Shown piece after piece: positions 46,688-55,008 of a stretch of 64,000 nt of DNA; position 1 is the stretch's first letter, and the number at the start of each line of letters is the position of its first letter. The stretch is taken from positions 3,968,001 through 4,032,000 of the forward strand of contig NZ_CP035913.1 in the NCBI RefSeq assembly GCF_004209755.1, given 5' to 3'. The notes under the pieces are model-generated. The model was not told where the DNA came from, did no database searches, and worked only from the letters and a program-made list of their open reading frames with translations. The translations under genes were made by a program, and so were the position numbers. This DNA comes from Pseudoduganella lutea. Its GTDB lineage: Bacteria; Pseudomonadota; Gammaproteobacteria; Burkholderiales; Burkholderiaceae_D.

Positions 46688-47541
46688 AGATCCTGCTCAC
46701 CGGCAGTACCGGCCAGGTCGGCTATGAACTGGAACGCAGCCTGCAAGGCCTGGGCGAGGTGATCGCCGTCGATCGCGGCCGGATGGATCTGGCCGATCTC
46801 GACCAGGTGCGCGACGTGATCCGGGCGGTGCGGCCGCAACTGATCGTCAATCCGGCCGCCTACACGGCGGTGGACAAGGCGGAAAGCGAACCGGACCTGG
46901 CGCACCGGATCAATGCCGAAGCGCCGGCCGTCATGGCCGCCGAAGCCAGGGCGCTGGGCGCGGCGCTGGTGCATTACTCGACCGATTACGTGTTCGACGG
47001 ACGCATGGCCGATGCGCGCGTGGAAAGCGATGCCGTTGGGCCATTGAACGTCTATGGCGCCAGCAAGCTGGCCGGTGAAAGGGCGATTGCCGCGTCCGGC
47101 GTACCGCACCTGATCCTGCGCACCAGCTGGGTATACGGCATGCGCGGCAAGAACTTCCTGTTGACGATGCTGCGCCTGGCACGGGAGCGCGATGAATTGC
47201 GCATCGTCGACGACCAGCATGGCGCGCCCACCTGGAGCCGCACCATTGCCGATACCACGGCGCTGATCCTGGCGCAGGCGCGTGCCGGCGGCCAGCCCTG
47301 GTGGGAGGAGAACGGCGGCATCTATCACCTGTCCAGCCAGGGGCGCACCACGTGGTGCGGCTTTACTGCCGCGATCCTGGAAGAGGCGGGCATCGACTGC
47401 AAGCTGGTGCCGATCACGACCGACCAATATCCATTGCCGGCTGCCCGCCCCCGGTATTCGGCACTCGATTCCAGCCGGCTGCAGGAGCGCTTCGTGCGCC
47501 TGCCAGAATGGCGCGAGGCGCTACATCTGTGCCTGCGTTGA
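46684..47541 (+). CDS. rfbD: dTDP-4-dehydrorhamnose reductase
   Basis: 285-residue NADPH-dependent reductase, last step to dTDP-L-rhamnose. ILLTGSTGQVGYELERSL binds the cofactor, VNPAAYTAVDKAE and the STDYVFDG / YGASKLAGE blocks give the catalytic Ser-Tyr-Lys. Last gene of rfbBACD. The product supplies rhamnose for O-antigen or exopolysaccharide; no rhamnosyltransferase is in the window. Confidence 0.96.
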   Translation: MKILLTGSTGQVGYELERSLQGLGEVIAVDRGRMDLADLDQVRDVIRAVRPQLIVNPAAYTAVDKAESEPDLAHRINAEAPAVMAAEARALGAALVHYSTDYVFDGRMADARVESDAVGPLNVYGASKLAGERAIAASGVPHLILRTSWVYGMRGKNFLLTMLRLARERDELRIVDDQHGAPTWSRTIADTTALILAQARAGGQPWWEENGGIYHLSSQGRTTWCGFTAAILEEAGIDCKLVPITTDQYPLPAARPRYSALDSSRLQERFVRLPEWREALHLCLR

Positions 47542-47681
47542 TCGCTTTTGCTGCGCCCATTCATCCACGCGCTATCGGCCAGATGTTTCCAATAGTAAAT
47601 GATTTCAGGCAGCTTGCCTGACGGTTGTAGAATCCGGCATTTTTCCGAGGCCCTGGCTATTACCCGGGGCCAGCCTGATTT

Positions 47682-47711
47682 TCCGAGTTTCTAATTATTA
47701 ATCCGGTACAA
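47682..47711 (+). promoter_or_regulatory. putative promoter of the WecA-type gene
   Basis: A TACAAT -10-like box at 47706-47711 lies in an AT-rich stretch (TTTCTAATTATTAATCC) after the rfbD gap. The -35 match is weak. Sequence impression only. Confidence 0.3.
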
Positions 47712-47783
47712 TCGCTGGTTGGCATGCAGACAACGCCCGTTGCTGCAGTGCGGCATCGCCTGACCACGACCGATTTACGATAC

Positions 47784-48881
47784 ATGTTTTCTTTCCTTGT
47801 AAGCTTTGTCGCTTCGGCCTTGCTGACCCTGCTGGTCATCAAGGAGGCGCGGCTGCACGGTCCTGCGCTGGATGCCGATTTCAATGGCGTCCAGAAAGTG
47901 CATTCGCACAGCGTGGCCCGGATCGGCGGGCTGTCGATCTTTATGGCCGTCGCGCTGTCGGCGTGCATTTCCGTCTGGCGCGTACCGGCATTGACCACCT
48001 GGATGCTGTCGCTCATGGCGTGCAGCGCCTGCGCATTTGTCGGCGGTATTGTCGAGGATTACACCGGGCGGGTATCCGCCGCGCGTCGCCTGCTGTTGAC
48101 GATGGTCGCGGCGCTGCTTGGCTATTACCTGCTCGATGCCAGGATCGATCGTATCGACTGGATCGATGCGGTCTGGCCGCTTCCCTATATCTGGCTGACG
48201 CTGCCGCTGACCGTATTATCGGTGGCCGGCATTGCCAATGCCGTCAATATCATCGACGGATTCAATGGCCTGGCCAGCGTCGTAACGATATGCATGCTGC
48301 TTTCCCTCGGTTATGTGGCATTGCAGGTCAACGATATGTTCGTGCTGGTGGCCGCGCTGATGGTGGCCGGCGCCACGGCCGGATTCCTCATCTGGAATTA
48401 TCCGGTCGGCCTGATATTCCTGGGCGATGGCGGGGCATACTTCATCGGATTCATGCTGGGCGAGCTGGCCCTGCTGCTCGTGATGCGCAATCCCCAGGTG
48501 TCCACGTGGTATGCGGCGCTGCTGTTGATCTATCCGGCATTTGAAACGCTGTTTTCCGTGTATCGCCGCATGTTCATCCGCGGCAAGTCGCCGGCGATGC
48601 CGGACGGCATTCACCTGCACAGCCTGATATTCAGGCGCGTCGTGCAATGGGCGGTCGGGCACAAGGATGCCCGCGCGCTAATGCGCCGCAATTCACTGAC
48701 ATCACCTTATCTGTGGATGTTCTCACTGATGGCTGTAATACCGGCCACCGTGTTCTGGCGCTATACCGGCGTGCTGATGCTATTTTGCCTGCTGTTCGTT
48801 ATCAGTTATGTCTGGTTATATGTACGCATCGTCCGATTTAAAGCGCCACGTTGGATGATTCGCCACAAAAGAAACCAGTGA
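47784..48881 (+). CDS. WecA/MraY-type undecaprenyl-phosphate sugar-1-phosphate transferase
   Basis: 365-residue polytopic membrane enzyme of the MraY/WecA family, which moves a sugar phosphate to undecaprenyl phosphate to start glycan synthesis. About ten hydrophobic segments. Cytoplasmic motifs: HSHSVARIGG near the N-terminus, NIIDGFNGLASVVT, the metal-binding LGDGGAYFIGFMLGEL and GIHLHSLIFRRV. The sugar is not readable; GlcNAc- or QuiNAc-type is typical. ATG 47784 (MFSFLVSF) begins with a membrane helix; an in-frame ATG at 47724 is the longer alternative. It sits after rfbD, fitting O-antigen initiation. Confidence 0.88.
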   Translation: MFSFLVSFVASALLTLLVIKEARLHGPALDADFNGVQKVHSHSVARIGGLSIFMAVALSACISVWRVPALTTWMLSLMACSACAFVGGIVEDYTGRVSAARRLLLTMVAALLGYYLLDARIDRIDWIDAVWPLPYIWLTLPLTVLSVAGIANAVNIIDGFNGLASVVTICMLLSLGYVALQVNDMFVLVAALMVAGATAGFLIWNYPVGLIFLGDGGAYFIGFMLGELALLLVMRNPQVSTWYAALLLIYPAFETLFSVYRRMFIRGKSPAMPDGIHLHSLIFRRVVQWAVGHKDARALMRRNSLTSPYLWMFSLMAVIPATVFWRYTGVLMLFCLLFVISYVWLYVRIVRFKAPRWMIRHKRNQ

Positions 48882-48948
48882 ATACAAAGTTGGTGTATAT
48901 TTCGCACAGAAACACGTTTCCCCGATCATTTTTACAAAGGAATAGACG

Positions 48949-49257
48949 ATGGATCTGTCGAATTTGTCCGCCTCGGAATTGCGCAATCTGCAGGAACAGG
49001 TCAAGCGTGAACTGAAAAAACGCGAGTCGCAGGACCTGCAAAAAGCAAAGGATGAGATTCTCGCCATTGCACAGCGCGTCGGCTTGCCGCTGAAGGAATT
49101 GATCGCATCCAATTCGCGCGGTAAAGGCGGTACCGTTGCGGCGCGTTTCCGCAATCCCGGGGATTCGGGCCAGCAATGGACCGGCCGTGGCCGCCAGCCG
49201 AAATGGGTCAAGGATTGGGTGGATTCGGGTAAATCCATCGACGATCTGCGGATCTGA
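48949..49257 (+). CDS. H-NS family nucleoid protein
   Basis: 102-residue xenogeneic silencer type. N-terminal coiled coil (about 5-45, LRNLQEQVKRELKKRE) for dimerisation, a linker, then the DNA-binding domain ARFRNPGDSGQQWTGRGRQP ending with KWVKDW. Core motif TGRGRQP inserts into AT-rich minor grooves. AAGGA lies before ATG 48949. Its place inside a polysaccharide cluster suggests it may control these genes, but this is inference; several paralogues per genome are normal in this lineage. Confidence 0.93.
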   Translation: MDLSNLSASELRNLQEQVKRELKKRESQDLQKAKDEILAIAQRVGLPLKELIASNSRGKGGTVAARFRNPGDSGQQWTGRGRQPKWVKDWVDSGKSIDDLRI

Positions 49258-49265
49258 TGAAACCC

Positions 49266-49389
49266 CGATAAACCTGTTGCGCGGCGCCAGCCGCTGGCCG
49301 GCGGTATGCCGCGGCGGGCGACCCGGTCGTACATTCAGTACGACCCCTGTTCTCTCAAGCAGGCCTGGCGTCGCCATGATGGTTTCGCG
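49266..49389. repeat. imperfect inverted-repeat element, copy 2
   Basis: Same ends as the element at 26449-26554: CGATAAACC at 49266 opposes GGTTTCGCG at 49381. The left side continues TGTTGCGCGGC as in copy 1. The tip is a perfect GGTCGTAC-ATTCA-GTACGACC hairpin (49325-49345). It fills most of the 290-base gap between the H-NS gene and pgm; no gene is seen there. Confidence 0.7.
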
Positions 49390-49547
49390 AGACCCCAGGA
49401 TCACTGCCACAGCGAGTCGGGCATATCACGCGAGCGATTGTGCGTGGCAGCAAGCCGAGCTTGCCTGCGGAGGGCAACGCACTTACTATACCGGTTGTTT
49501 CCATTTCATAAAGCCGGCTGCCCGATCAGCCTGGGCTCCCGACATTC

Positions 49548-50930
49548 ATGGTCTCCCTCTCCAAATCAATTTTCAAAGCCTACGACATCCGCGGCATCAT
49601 CGATAAAACCCTTGACGCAGGCATCGCCCGCCAGATCGGCCACGCATTCGGCGCCGCCGCGCTGGCGAAAGGCGAGCGCAGTGTCGTGATCGGCCGCGAT
49701 GGCCGCCTGTCCGGGCCGGCACTGGCTGCCGCGCTGGCGGAAGGCCTGCAAGCGGCGGGCGCGGATGTGATCGACCTGGGCGTGGTCGCCACGCCAATGG
49801 TGTACTTCGGCACGAATGTGCTGGAAACGAAATCGGGCATCATGGTCACGGGCAGCCACAATCCGCCCGACTACAACGGCTTCAAGATGGTGCTCGCCGG
49901 CGAAGCGATCTATGGCGACGCGATCACCGGCCTGTACGAGCGCATTGCCGCGGACGACCTGCCAGTGGCTGCCGAGCCAGGCAACTACCGCACGCACGAC
50001 ATTCGCGCCGCCTATCTCGAGCGCATCATCGGCGACGTGAAGATTGCCCGCCCGATCAAGATCGCCGTCGACTGCGGCAACGGCGTGGCCGGCGCGTTCG
50101 CGGGCGACCTGTACCGCGGCATGGGCTGCGAAGTGATCGAACTGTTCTGCGAAGTGGATGGCAACTTCCCGAACCACCACCCGGACCCGGCCCACCCGGA
50201 AAACCTGCAGGACCTGATCCGCTGCCTGCAGGAGACCGATGCCGAGATCGGCCTGGCATTCGATGGCGACGGCGACCGGCTCGGTCTCGTCACGAAGGAT
50301 GGCCAGATCATCTACCCGGACCGCCAGATGATGCTGTTCGCGGCCGACGTGCTGTCGCGCGTGCCGGGCGAACAGATCCTGTACGACGTGAAGTGCACGC
50401 GCCACCTGGCGCCGTATATCGAGAAATCGGGCGGCAAGCCGCTGATGTACAAGACCGGCCATTCGCTGGTCAAGGCCAAGCTGAAGGAAACCGGCGCGCC
50501 GCTGGGCGGCGAGATGAGCGGCCACATCTTCTTCAAGGAACGCTGGTATGGCTTCGACGACGGCCTGTATGCCGGCGCGCGCATGCTGGAAATCCTGACG
50601 AAGGAAACGGATCCTTCCGCGCTGCTCAATTCCCTGCCGCAGTCCGACAGCACCCCGGAATTGCACCTTCACCTGAAGGAAGGGGAGAACTTTGCGCTGA
50701 TGGACACGCTGCGCGCGCAAGCGACCTTCCCTGGCAACGAACGCATCATCACGATCGACGGCCTGCGCGTTGAATACGCCGACGGCTTCGGCCTGGCGCG
50801 CTCGTCGAACACCACGCCGGTGATCGTGCTGCGCTTCGAAGCCGAAACGCCGCAAGCGCTGGCACGCATCCAGGGCCAGTTCCGCGATGTGATCCTGACT
50901 GCGAAGCCGGACGCCGAGCTGCCGTTCTGA
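49548..50930 (+). CDS. phosphomannomutase/phosphoglucomutase
   Basis: 460-residue alpha-D-phosphohexomutase (AlgC/ManB type) that interconverts hexose 1- and 6-phosphates, feeding sugar nucleotides including dTDP-glucose. FKAYDIRGIIDKT starts the fold, the phosphoserine loop is MVTGSHNPPDYNGFKM, the metal loop LAFDGDGDRLG, and the sugar-binding loop GGEMSGHIFFKERW. Likely supplies glucose-1-phosphate to RfbA. Followed five bases later by waaC. Confidence 0.94.
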   Translation: MVSLSKSIFKAYDIRGIIDKTLDAGIARQIGHAFGAAALAKGERSVVIGRDGRLSGPALAAALAEGLQAAGADVIDLGVVATPMVYFGTNVLETKSGIMVTGSHNPPDYNGFKMVLAGEAIYGDAITGLYERIAADDLPVAAEPGNYRTHDIRAAYLERIIGDVKIARPIKIAVDCGNGVAGAFAGDLYRGMGCEVIELFCEVDGNFPNHHPDPAHPENLQDLIRCLQETDAEIGLAFDGDGDRLGLVTKDGQIIYPDRQMMLFAADVLSRVPGEQILYDVKCTRHLAPYIEKSGGKPLMYKTGHSLVKAKLKETGAPLGGEMSGHIFFKERWYGFDDGLYAGARMLEILTKETDPSALLNSLPQSDSTPELHLHLKEGENFALMDTLRAQATFPGNERIITIDGLRVEYADGFGLARSSNTTPVIVLRFEAETPQALARIQGQFRDVILTAKPDAELPF

Positions 50931-50935
50931 GTTAG

Positions 50936-51910
50936 ATGAACATCCTGCTGGTGCGCGTCTCCTCGCTGGGAGACGTGCTGCACAACATGCCCATCGTGGC
51001 GGACATCCGCCGCCACTTCCCCGACGCGAACATCGACTGGGTGGTGGAAGAGGGCTATGTCAGCCTGGTTCGCCTCAATCCCGATGTGCGGCACGTCATC
51101 CCGTTCGCGCTGCGCCGATGGCGCAAGAACCTGGGCGACAAGGCTGTACGGGCCGAGATCAAGGGATTCTTCCGCCGGCTGCGCGAAGTCGAATACGACT
51201 ACGTGTTCGACACGCAGGGCCTGCTGAAGACCGGCATCATCATGGGGGCCGCGCGCATCCGCAAGGGCGGCAAGAAGGTGGGCCTGGCGAACGGCAGCGA
51301 AGGCTCCGGCTACGAAGGCATTTCCCGCATCTTCCACACCGACAGCATTCCGCTCGACCCTCGCACGCACGCGGTCGCACGCGGCCGGCTTGTCGCCGGC
51401 GCTGCACTTGGCTATGCGGTCGACACGCCGGCCGATTTCGGTCTGCCCGAAGTTGCAGCCGACGAACCGCGCCCGGACTGGCTGCCCGCCGGACACTATG
51501 CGGTGTATTTCCACGGCACCGCGCGCGACGCGAAGAAATGGGCGCCGGCCAACTGGATTGCGCTGGGCCGCGAGCTGGCACCCATGCCGATCCTGCTGCC
51601 ATGGGGCTCGCCCAAGGAAAAGGCGGAAGCCGAGGCACTGGCGGCGGCCATCCCGAATGCGCGCGTGCTGCCGAAACTGCCGATGGCCGATGCGGTGATG
51701 CTGGCGCGCCGCGCCGCGCTCGCGGTCGGTGTCGACACGGGGCTCACGCACATCGCCGCCGCGTTCAGCCGGCCGGTGGTCGAGATCTATTGCGACTCGC
51801 CGCGCTGGAAGACGGAAGGCAACTGGTCGCCGAAAATCATCAACCTGGGCGACCGGGGCAATCCGCCATCCGTTGCCGAAGTCGCGGCGGCCGCCAAGAG
51901 CCTGCTGTGA
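50936..51910 (+). CDS. waaC: lipopolysaccharide heptosyltransferase I
   Basis: 324-residue GT9 glycosyltransferase that adds the first heptose to Kdo2-lipid A on the cytoplasmic face. ILLVRVSSLGDVLHNMPIV is the family N-terminus, FDTQGLLKTGII is typical of WaaC, and the donor site is LAVGVDTGLTHIAAAFSRPV. It pairs with waaA directly downstream, and gmhB (heptose synthesis) is 3 kb away. Confidence 0.94.
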   Translation: MNILLVRVSSLGDVLHNMPIVADIRRHFPDANIDWVVEEGYVSLVRLNPDVRHVIPFALRRWRKNLGDKAVRAEIKGFFRRLREVEYDYVFDTQGLLKTGIIMGAARIRKGGKKVGLANGSEGSGYEGISRIFHTDSIPLDPRTHAVARGRLVAGAALGYAVDTPADFGLPEVAADEPRPDWLPAGHYAVYFHGTARDAKKWAPANWIALGRELAPMPILLPWGSPKEKAEAEALAAAIPNARVLPKLPMADAVMLARRAALAVGVDTGLTHIAAAFSRPVVEIYCDSPRWKTEGNWSPKIINLGDRGNPPSVAEVAAAAKSLL

Positions 51911-51920
51911 AGGTGCCGGC

Positions 51921-53207
51921 TTGATCCGCTTCCTGTATTCACTGGCATGGCGACTGGCGCTGCCGCTGGTGCTGGCGCGCCTGTGGTGGCGCGGCCGCCA
52001 GGAACCGGGCTACCGCCAGTTCTGGAACGAGCGCCTGGGCATCTACGGCCGCAGGGCCGCCAACGACGAACCGCTGACGATCTGGGTGCACGCCGTGTCG
52101 GTGGGCGAAACACGCGCCGCCGAGCCGCTGGTGGAAGCACTGCTGAAACGCCATCCGCGCGGGCGCATCGTGCTCACGCACATGACGCCGACCGGCCGCG
52201 CCACCGGCAAGAGCCTGTTCGGCAAGCACGGCGCACGCGTCGTGCAATCCTACCTGCCATACGACCTGCCGGCGCTGGTGCAGCGTTTCATCGCCCATTT
52301 CGAGCCGCGCGTGTGCATCCTGATGGAAACCGAGGTCTGGCCAAACCTGATCCATGGCTGCAACCGGCGCGACGTGCCGGTGGTGCTGGCGAACGCGCGG
52401 CTGTCGGAACGTTCGCTGCGCAAGGCGCGCAAGCTGGGCCGCCTGATGGCCGACGCGGCGCGCGGCATTTCGCTGGTGGCCGCCCAGACGAAGGACGATG
52501 CGGAGAGGGTGCGGGCACTGGGCGTTGCCAACGTGGCCGTTACGGGCAGCATCAAGTTCGACGTGGTGGTGCCGCCGGCCGCGCTGGCAACCGGCGCGCA
52601 GCTGAAGCATCGATTCGATGCGGCGCGCCCCGTGCTGCTGTGTGCCAGCACGCGCGAAGGCGAGGAGGAAGCGATCCTCGACGCGTTCAAGGCGGCCGCG
52701 TTGCCGCAAGGGACGCTGCTGCTGCTGGTACCGCGCCACCCGCAGCGCTTCGACGCCGTCGAGGCGATGGCGCGCGAGCGCTCGCTTGCCGTGCAGCGGC
52801 GCTCGGCGCTGGCCGAACCCGGCGCGCGGGTCGATGCATCGACCCGCGTCGTGCTGGGCGATTCGATGGGAGAGATGTTCGCGTACTACGCCACCTGCGA
52901 CGTCGCCTTCATCGGCGGCAGCCTGGCGCCGCTGGGCGGCCAGAACCTGATCGAGGCGGCGGCGCTGGCCAAGCCCGTGCTGATCGGCCAGCACACGTTC
53001 AACTTCGCCCAGGTGACCGATGACGCGGTGGCTGCCGGCGGCGCCCTGCGCATCGCCGATGCGGCCGACCTGATGGCGCAGGCTGCCCGGCTGCTGTCCG
53101 ACGACAGCGCCCGCGCCGCGATGGGCCAGGCAGGCCTGGCATTCGCCAACCAGCACCGCGGCGCTACCGCCCGCACACTCGACCTGCTGCCGCCGCTGGA
53201 CCAGTGA
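51921..53207 (+). CDS. waaA: 3-deoxy-D-manno-octulosonic acid transferase
   Basis: 428-residue GT30 enzyme that adds Kdo to lipid A precursor. A short N-terminal membrane anchor (FLYSLAWRLALPLVLARLWW) precedes ERLGIYG and WVHAVSVGE, the acceptor-side motifs; later CIMETEVWPNLI-type sequence (MLMETEVWPN region) and LLCASTREGEEEAIL and GGSLAPLGGQNLIEAAALAK mark the donor site. The start is TTG 51921 with GAAGG eight bases upstream; the frame is open further up inside waaC but is not coding. Confidence 0.94.
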   Translation: MIRFLYSLAWRLALPLVLARLWWRGRQEPGYRQFWNERLGIYGRRAANDEPLTIWVHAVSVGETRAAEPLVEALLKRHPRGRIVLTHMTPTGRATGKSLFGKHGARVVQSYLPYDLPALVQRFIAHFEPRVCILMETEVWPNLIHGCNRRDVPVVLANARLSERSLRKARKLGRLMADAARGISLVAAQTKDDAERVRALGVANVAVTGSIKFDVVVPPAALATGAQLKHRFDAARPVLLCASTREGEEEAILDAFKAAALPQGTLLLLVPRHPQRFDAVEAMARERSLAVQRRSALAEPGARVDASTRVVLGDSMGEMFAYYATCDVAFIGGSLAPLGGQNLIEAAALAKPVLIGQHTFNFAQVTDDAVAAGGALRIADAADLMAQAARLLSDDSARAAMGQAGLAFANQHRGATARTLDLLPPLDQ

Positions 53208-53212
53208 CACCG

Positions 53213-53272
53213 GGGTTTCGCGGAGCATGCTCCGCGCCGGCGGAACGGGCGGTCACCTGCATGTGACCGCCC
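53213..53272. repeat. two-palindrome intergenic element, copy 2
   Basis: GGGTTTCG leads into a perfect 18-bp palindrome CGCGGAGCATGCTCCGCG (53219-53236). A CGG-rich linker follows, then GGGCGGTCAC / GTGACCGCCC (53247-53272). The layout and the GGAGCATGCTCC core match the copy at 7645-7699. Both copies lie between convergent genes. Confidence 0.8.
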
Positions 53273-53281
53273 CGGCGAGAC

Positions 53282-54307
53282 TTATCCAAACAGCACCGGC
53301 AGCTCCTGCGAGCGGCGTCGCAGCAGCTGTTTCGCTTCCTCGTATTGCGGATAGACACGCCCCACGTGCGCCCAGAAGCGCGGGCTGTGGTTCATTTCAT
53401 GGATGTGCGCCAGCTCGTGCGCCACCACGTAATCGATCAGCGGCAGCGAGAAGAACATCAGCTTCCAGTTCAGCCGGATCACGCGCCCGATCGTGCACGA
53501 GCCCCATCGCGCATCGGCCGAGGAGACCGACATCGATGCGTACTGCACGCCCACGCGTGGCGCATACAGGTCGAGCCGCTGGGCGAACAAGCCTTCAGCC
53601 TGCTGCTTGTACCAGTTCTTCACGCGTTCCTTGACCAGCAGCTCGGTGGCGCCCTGCACGAGGCCCAGCGCCAGTTCCCCGGCCTGGGGATCGAATGCGG
53701 TGCGGTTACGCGCCGCATGGTGCAGCCGCAGCGTGATCTCGCCGCCCAGGTAAGGCAGTTTCGCGCCATCCTTCCATTCGATCGGCGGCTTGTCCAGCCG
53801 CGCGGCGCGGCGCTGGCGCCGATCGTCCAGCTTCGACAGGATCCAGCTCTGCTTGGCGCGGATCGCGTTCTCGATGTCGGCCAGCGTGCAGCGCTTCGGT
53901 GCGGTCACGCGCAGCCCGTTGTCGTCGACCATGAAGCCGATCGAGCGGCGCGTGGAGCGCCGCAGCGCATATTCCAGGATGAAGCTGCCCACCAGCACCT
54001 GGCGGCGTTCCATGCCGTCGGCCGGCGGCAACACGGGGGATGGATCCGGCCGGCGCAGCGGCACCGGGGGGCGCAGCAGGTTGACGGTGGCCGGCGCCGC
54101 GATGGGGAACGACGATGCCGGGAACGGGGAAGGAGGAGAAGGAGGTGCCGTCGGCGCTTCGGCTGGTGCGGCGCCGCCGGCGAATAAATCGAGTTGGAGG
54201 TCGGCTTGAGCGGCGCCTTCGCCGCTCCTTTCACTGGCCTGGGTGCTGTTTTCTAGCCAGCGCTGTAGGCGTGGGGCGAAATGACGCGCATTTCTGATTC
54301 TATCCAC
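53282..54307 (-). CDS. M48/YgjP-type metallopeptidase (SprT-like DUF45)
   Basis: About 341 residues. The C-terminal part is a zinc peptidase of the YgjP family: DARWGSCTIGRVIRLNWKLM is followed by VVAHELAHIHEMNHSPRFW with the HExxH zinc site. The N-terminal 100 residues are variable and Pro-rich after an AQADLQLDLF motif. The start is uncertain: GTG 54307 includes the AQADLQLDLF part and overlaps plsC by 55 bases; ATG 54013 would give the bare peptidase. The open frame above 54307 runs inside plsC and is not coding. Substrate unknown. Confidence 0.8.
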   Translation of the reverse strand: MDRIRNARHFAPRLQRWLENSTQASERSGEGAAQADLQLDLFAGGAAPAEAPTAPPSPPSPFPASSFPIAAPATVNLLRPPVPLRRPDPSPVLPPADGMERRQVLVGSFILEYALRRSTRRSIGFMVDDNGLRVTAPKRCTLADIENAIRAKQSWILSKLDDRRQRRAARLDKPPIEWKDGAKLPYLGGEITLRLHHAARNRTAFDPQAGELALGLVQGATELLVKERVKNWYKQQAEGLFAQRLDLYAPRVGVQYASMSVSSADARWGSCTIGRVIRLNWKLMFFSLPLIDYVVAHELAHIHEMNHSPRFWAHVGRVYPQYEEAKQLLRRRSQELPVLFG

Positions 54308-54993
54308 TGTTCCACCTGTTCCATCATGCCGTCGGGAGTTTGTCCTTCGGAAGATATCGGCTTGCCCACAGAAACCGTGATCTTGCCCGGATACTTGATA
54401 AACGAATTCTTTGGCCAGCACTCGCCCGAGTTGACGGCGATCGGTATGACCGGAACGCCGGTATCGATTGCGAGACGCGTGCCGCCGCTCTTGTACTTGC
54501 CCGCCTGGCCCACCGGGATGCGCGTGCCTTCCGGGAACATGATAATCCATTGGCCGTCTTTCAGGCGACGCTTTCCATGGGCAACCACCATCCGGAACGC
54601 GTTCTTGCCCTGCTTGCGGTCGATCGGGATCATGCGCAGCAGCGCGATGCCCCAGCCGAAGAAGGGAATGTACAGGATCTCCTTCTTGAACACGAAGACG
54701 AGGGGCCGCGGCAGGTTCGCCAGCAGGAAGATCGTTTCCCATGCCGACTGGTGCTTCGACAGCACGATGGCCGGGCTGTCGGGAAAATTCTCGTAGCCCT
54801 TGAATTCGTAATGGATGCCGCAGACGACCTTCGCCAGCCAGATGACGAACACGTTCCAGCGCGACGTGACGTAGTAGCGCTTGTTGTAGGGCAGCGGCGC
54901 CGCCAGCATGCAGACAAACGACCAGATTACCGTGGCAATGGCCATCACCACGGTGAAAACGAGGGAACGCAGGAACAGGACAGCTTTACGCAA
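54253..54993 (-). CDS. plsC: 1-acyl-sn-glycerol-3-phosphate acyltransferase (HX4E variant)
   Basis: 246-residue inner-membrane acyltransferase of phospholipid synthesis. A membrane helix (about 8-35) precedes the acceptor motif SKHQSAWETIFLL, which is H-x4-E instead of the usual H-x4-D, and the intact IIMFPEGTRIPVG. This Glu form appears typical of one betaproteobacterial subgroup. The start is TTG 54993 with GGAG seven bases upstream. It lies between gmhB and the peptidase in a heptose/lipid operon. Confidence 0.92.
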   Translation of the reverse strand: MRKAVLFLRSLVFTVVMAIATVIWSFVCMLAAPLPYNKRYYVTSRWNVFVIWLAKVVCGIHYEFKGYENFPDSPAIVLSKHQSAWETIFLLANLPRPLVFVFKKEILYIPFFGWGIALLRMIPIDRKQGKNAFRMVVAHGKRRLKDGQWIIMFPEGTRIPVGQAGKYKSGGTRLAIDTGVPVIPIAVNSGECWPKNSFIKYPGKITVSVGKPISSEGQTPDGMMEQVEQWIESEMRVISPHAYSAG

Positions 54994-55008
54994 CGCGGTA
55001 CTCCAGAT

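Noticed and set aside
54308..54742. 486-residue version of the metallopeptidase
   Set aside because: The extra N-terminus is the alternate frame of plsC and has no protein-like pattern.
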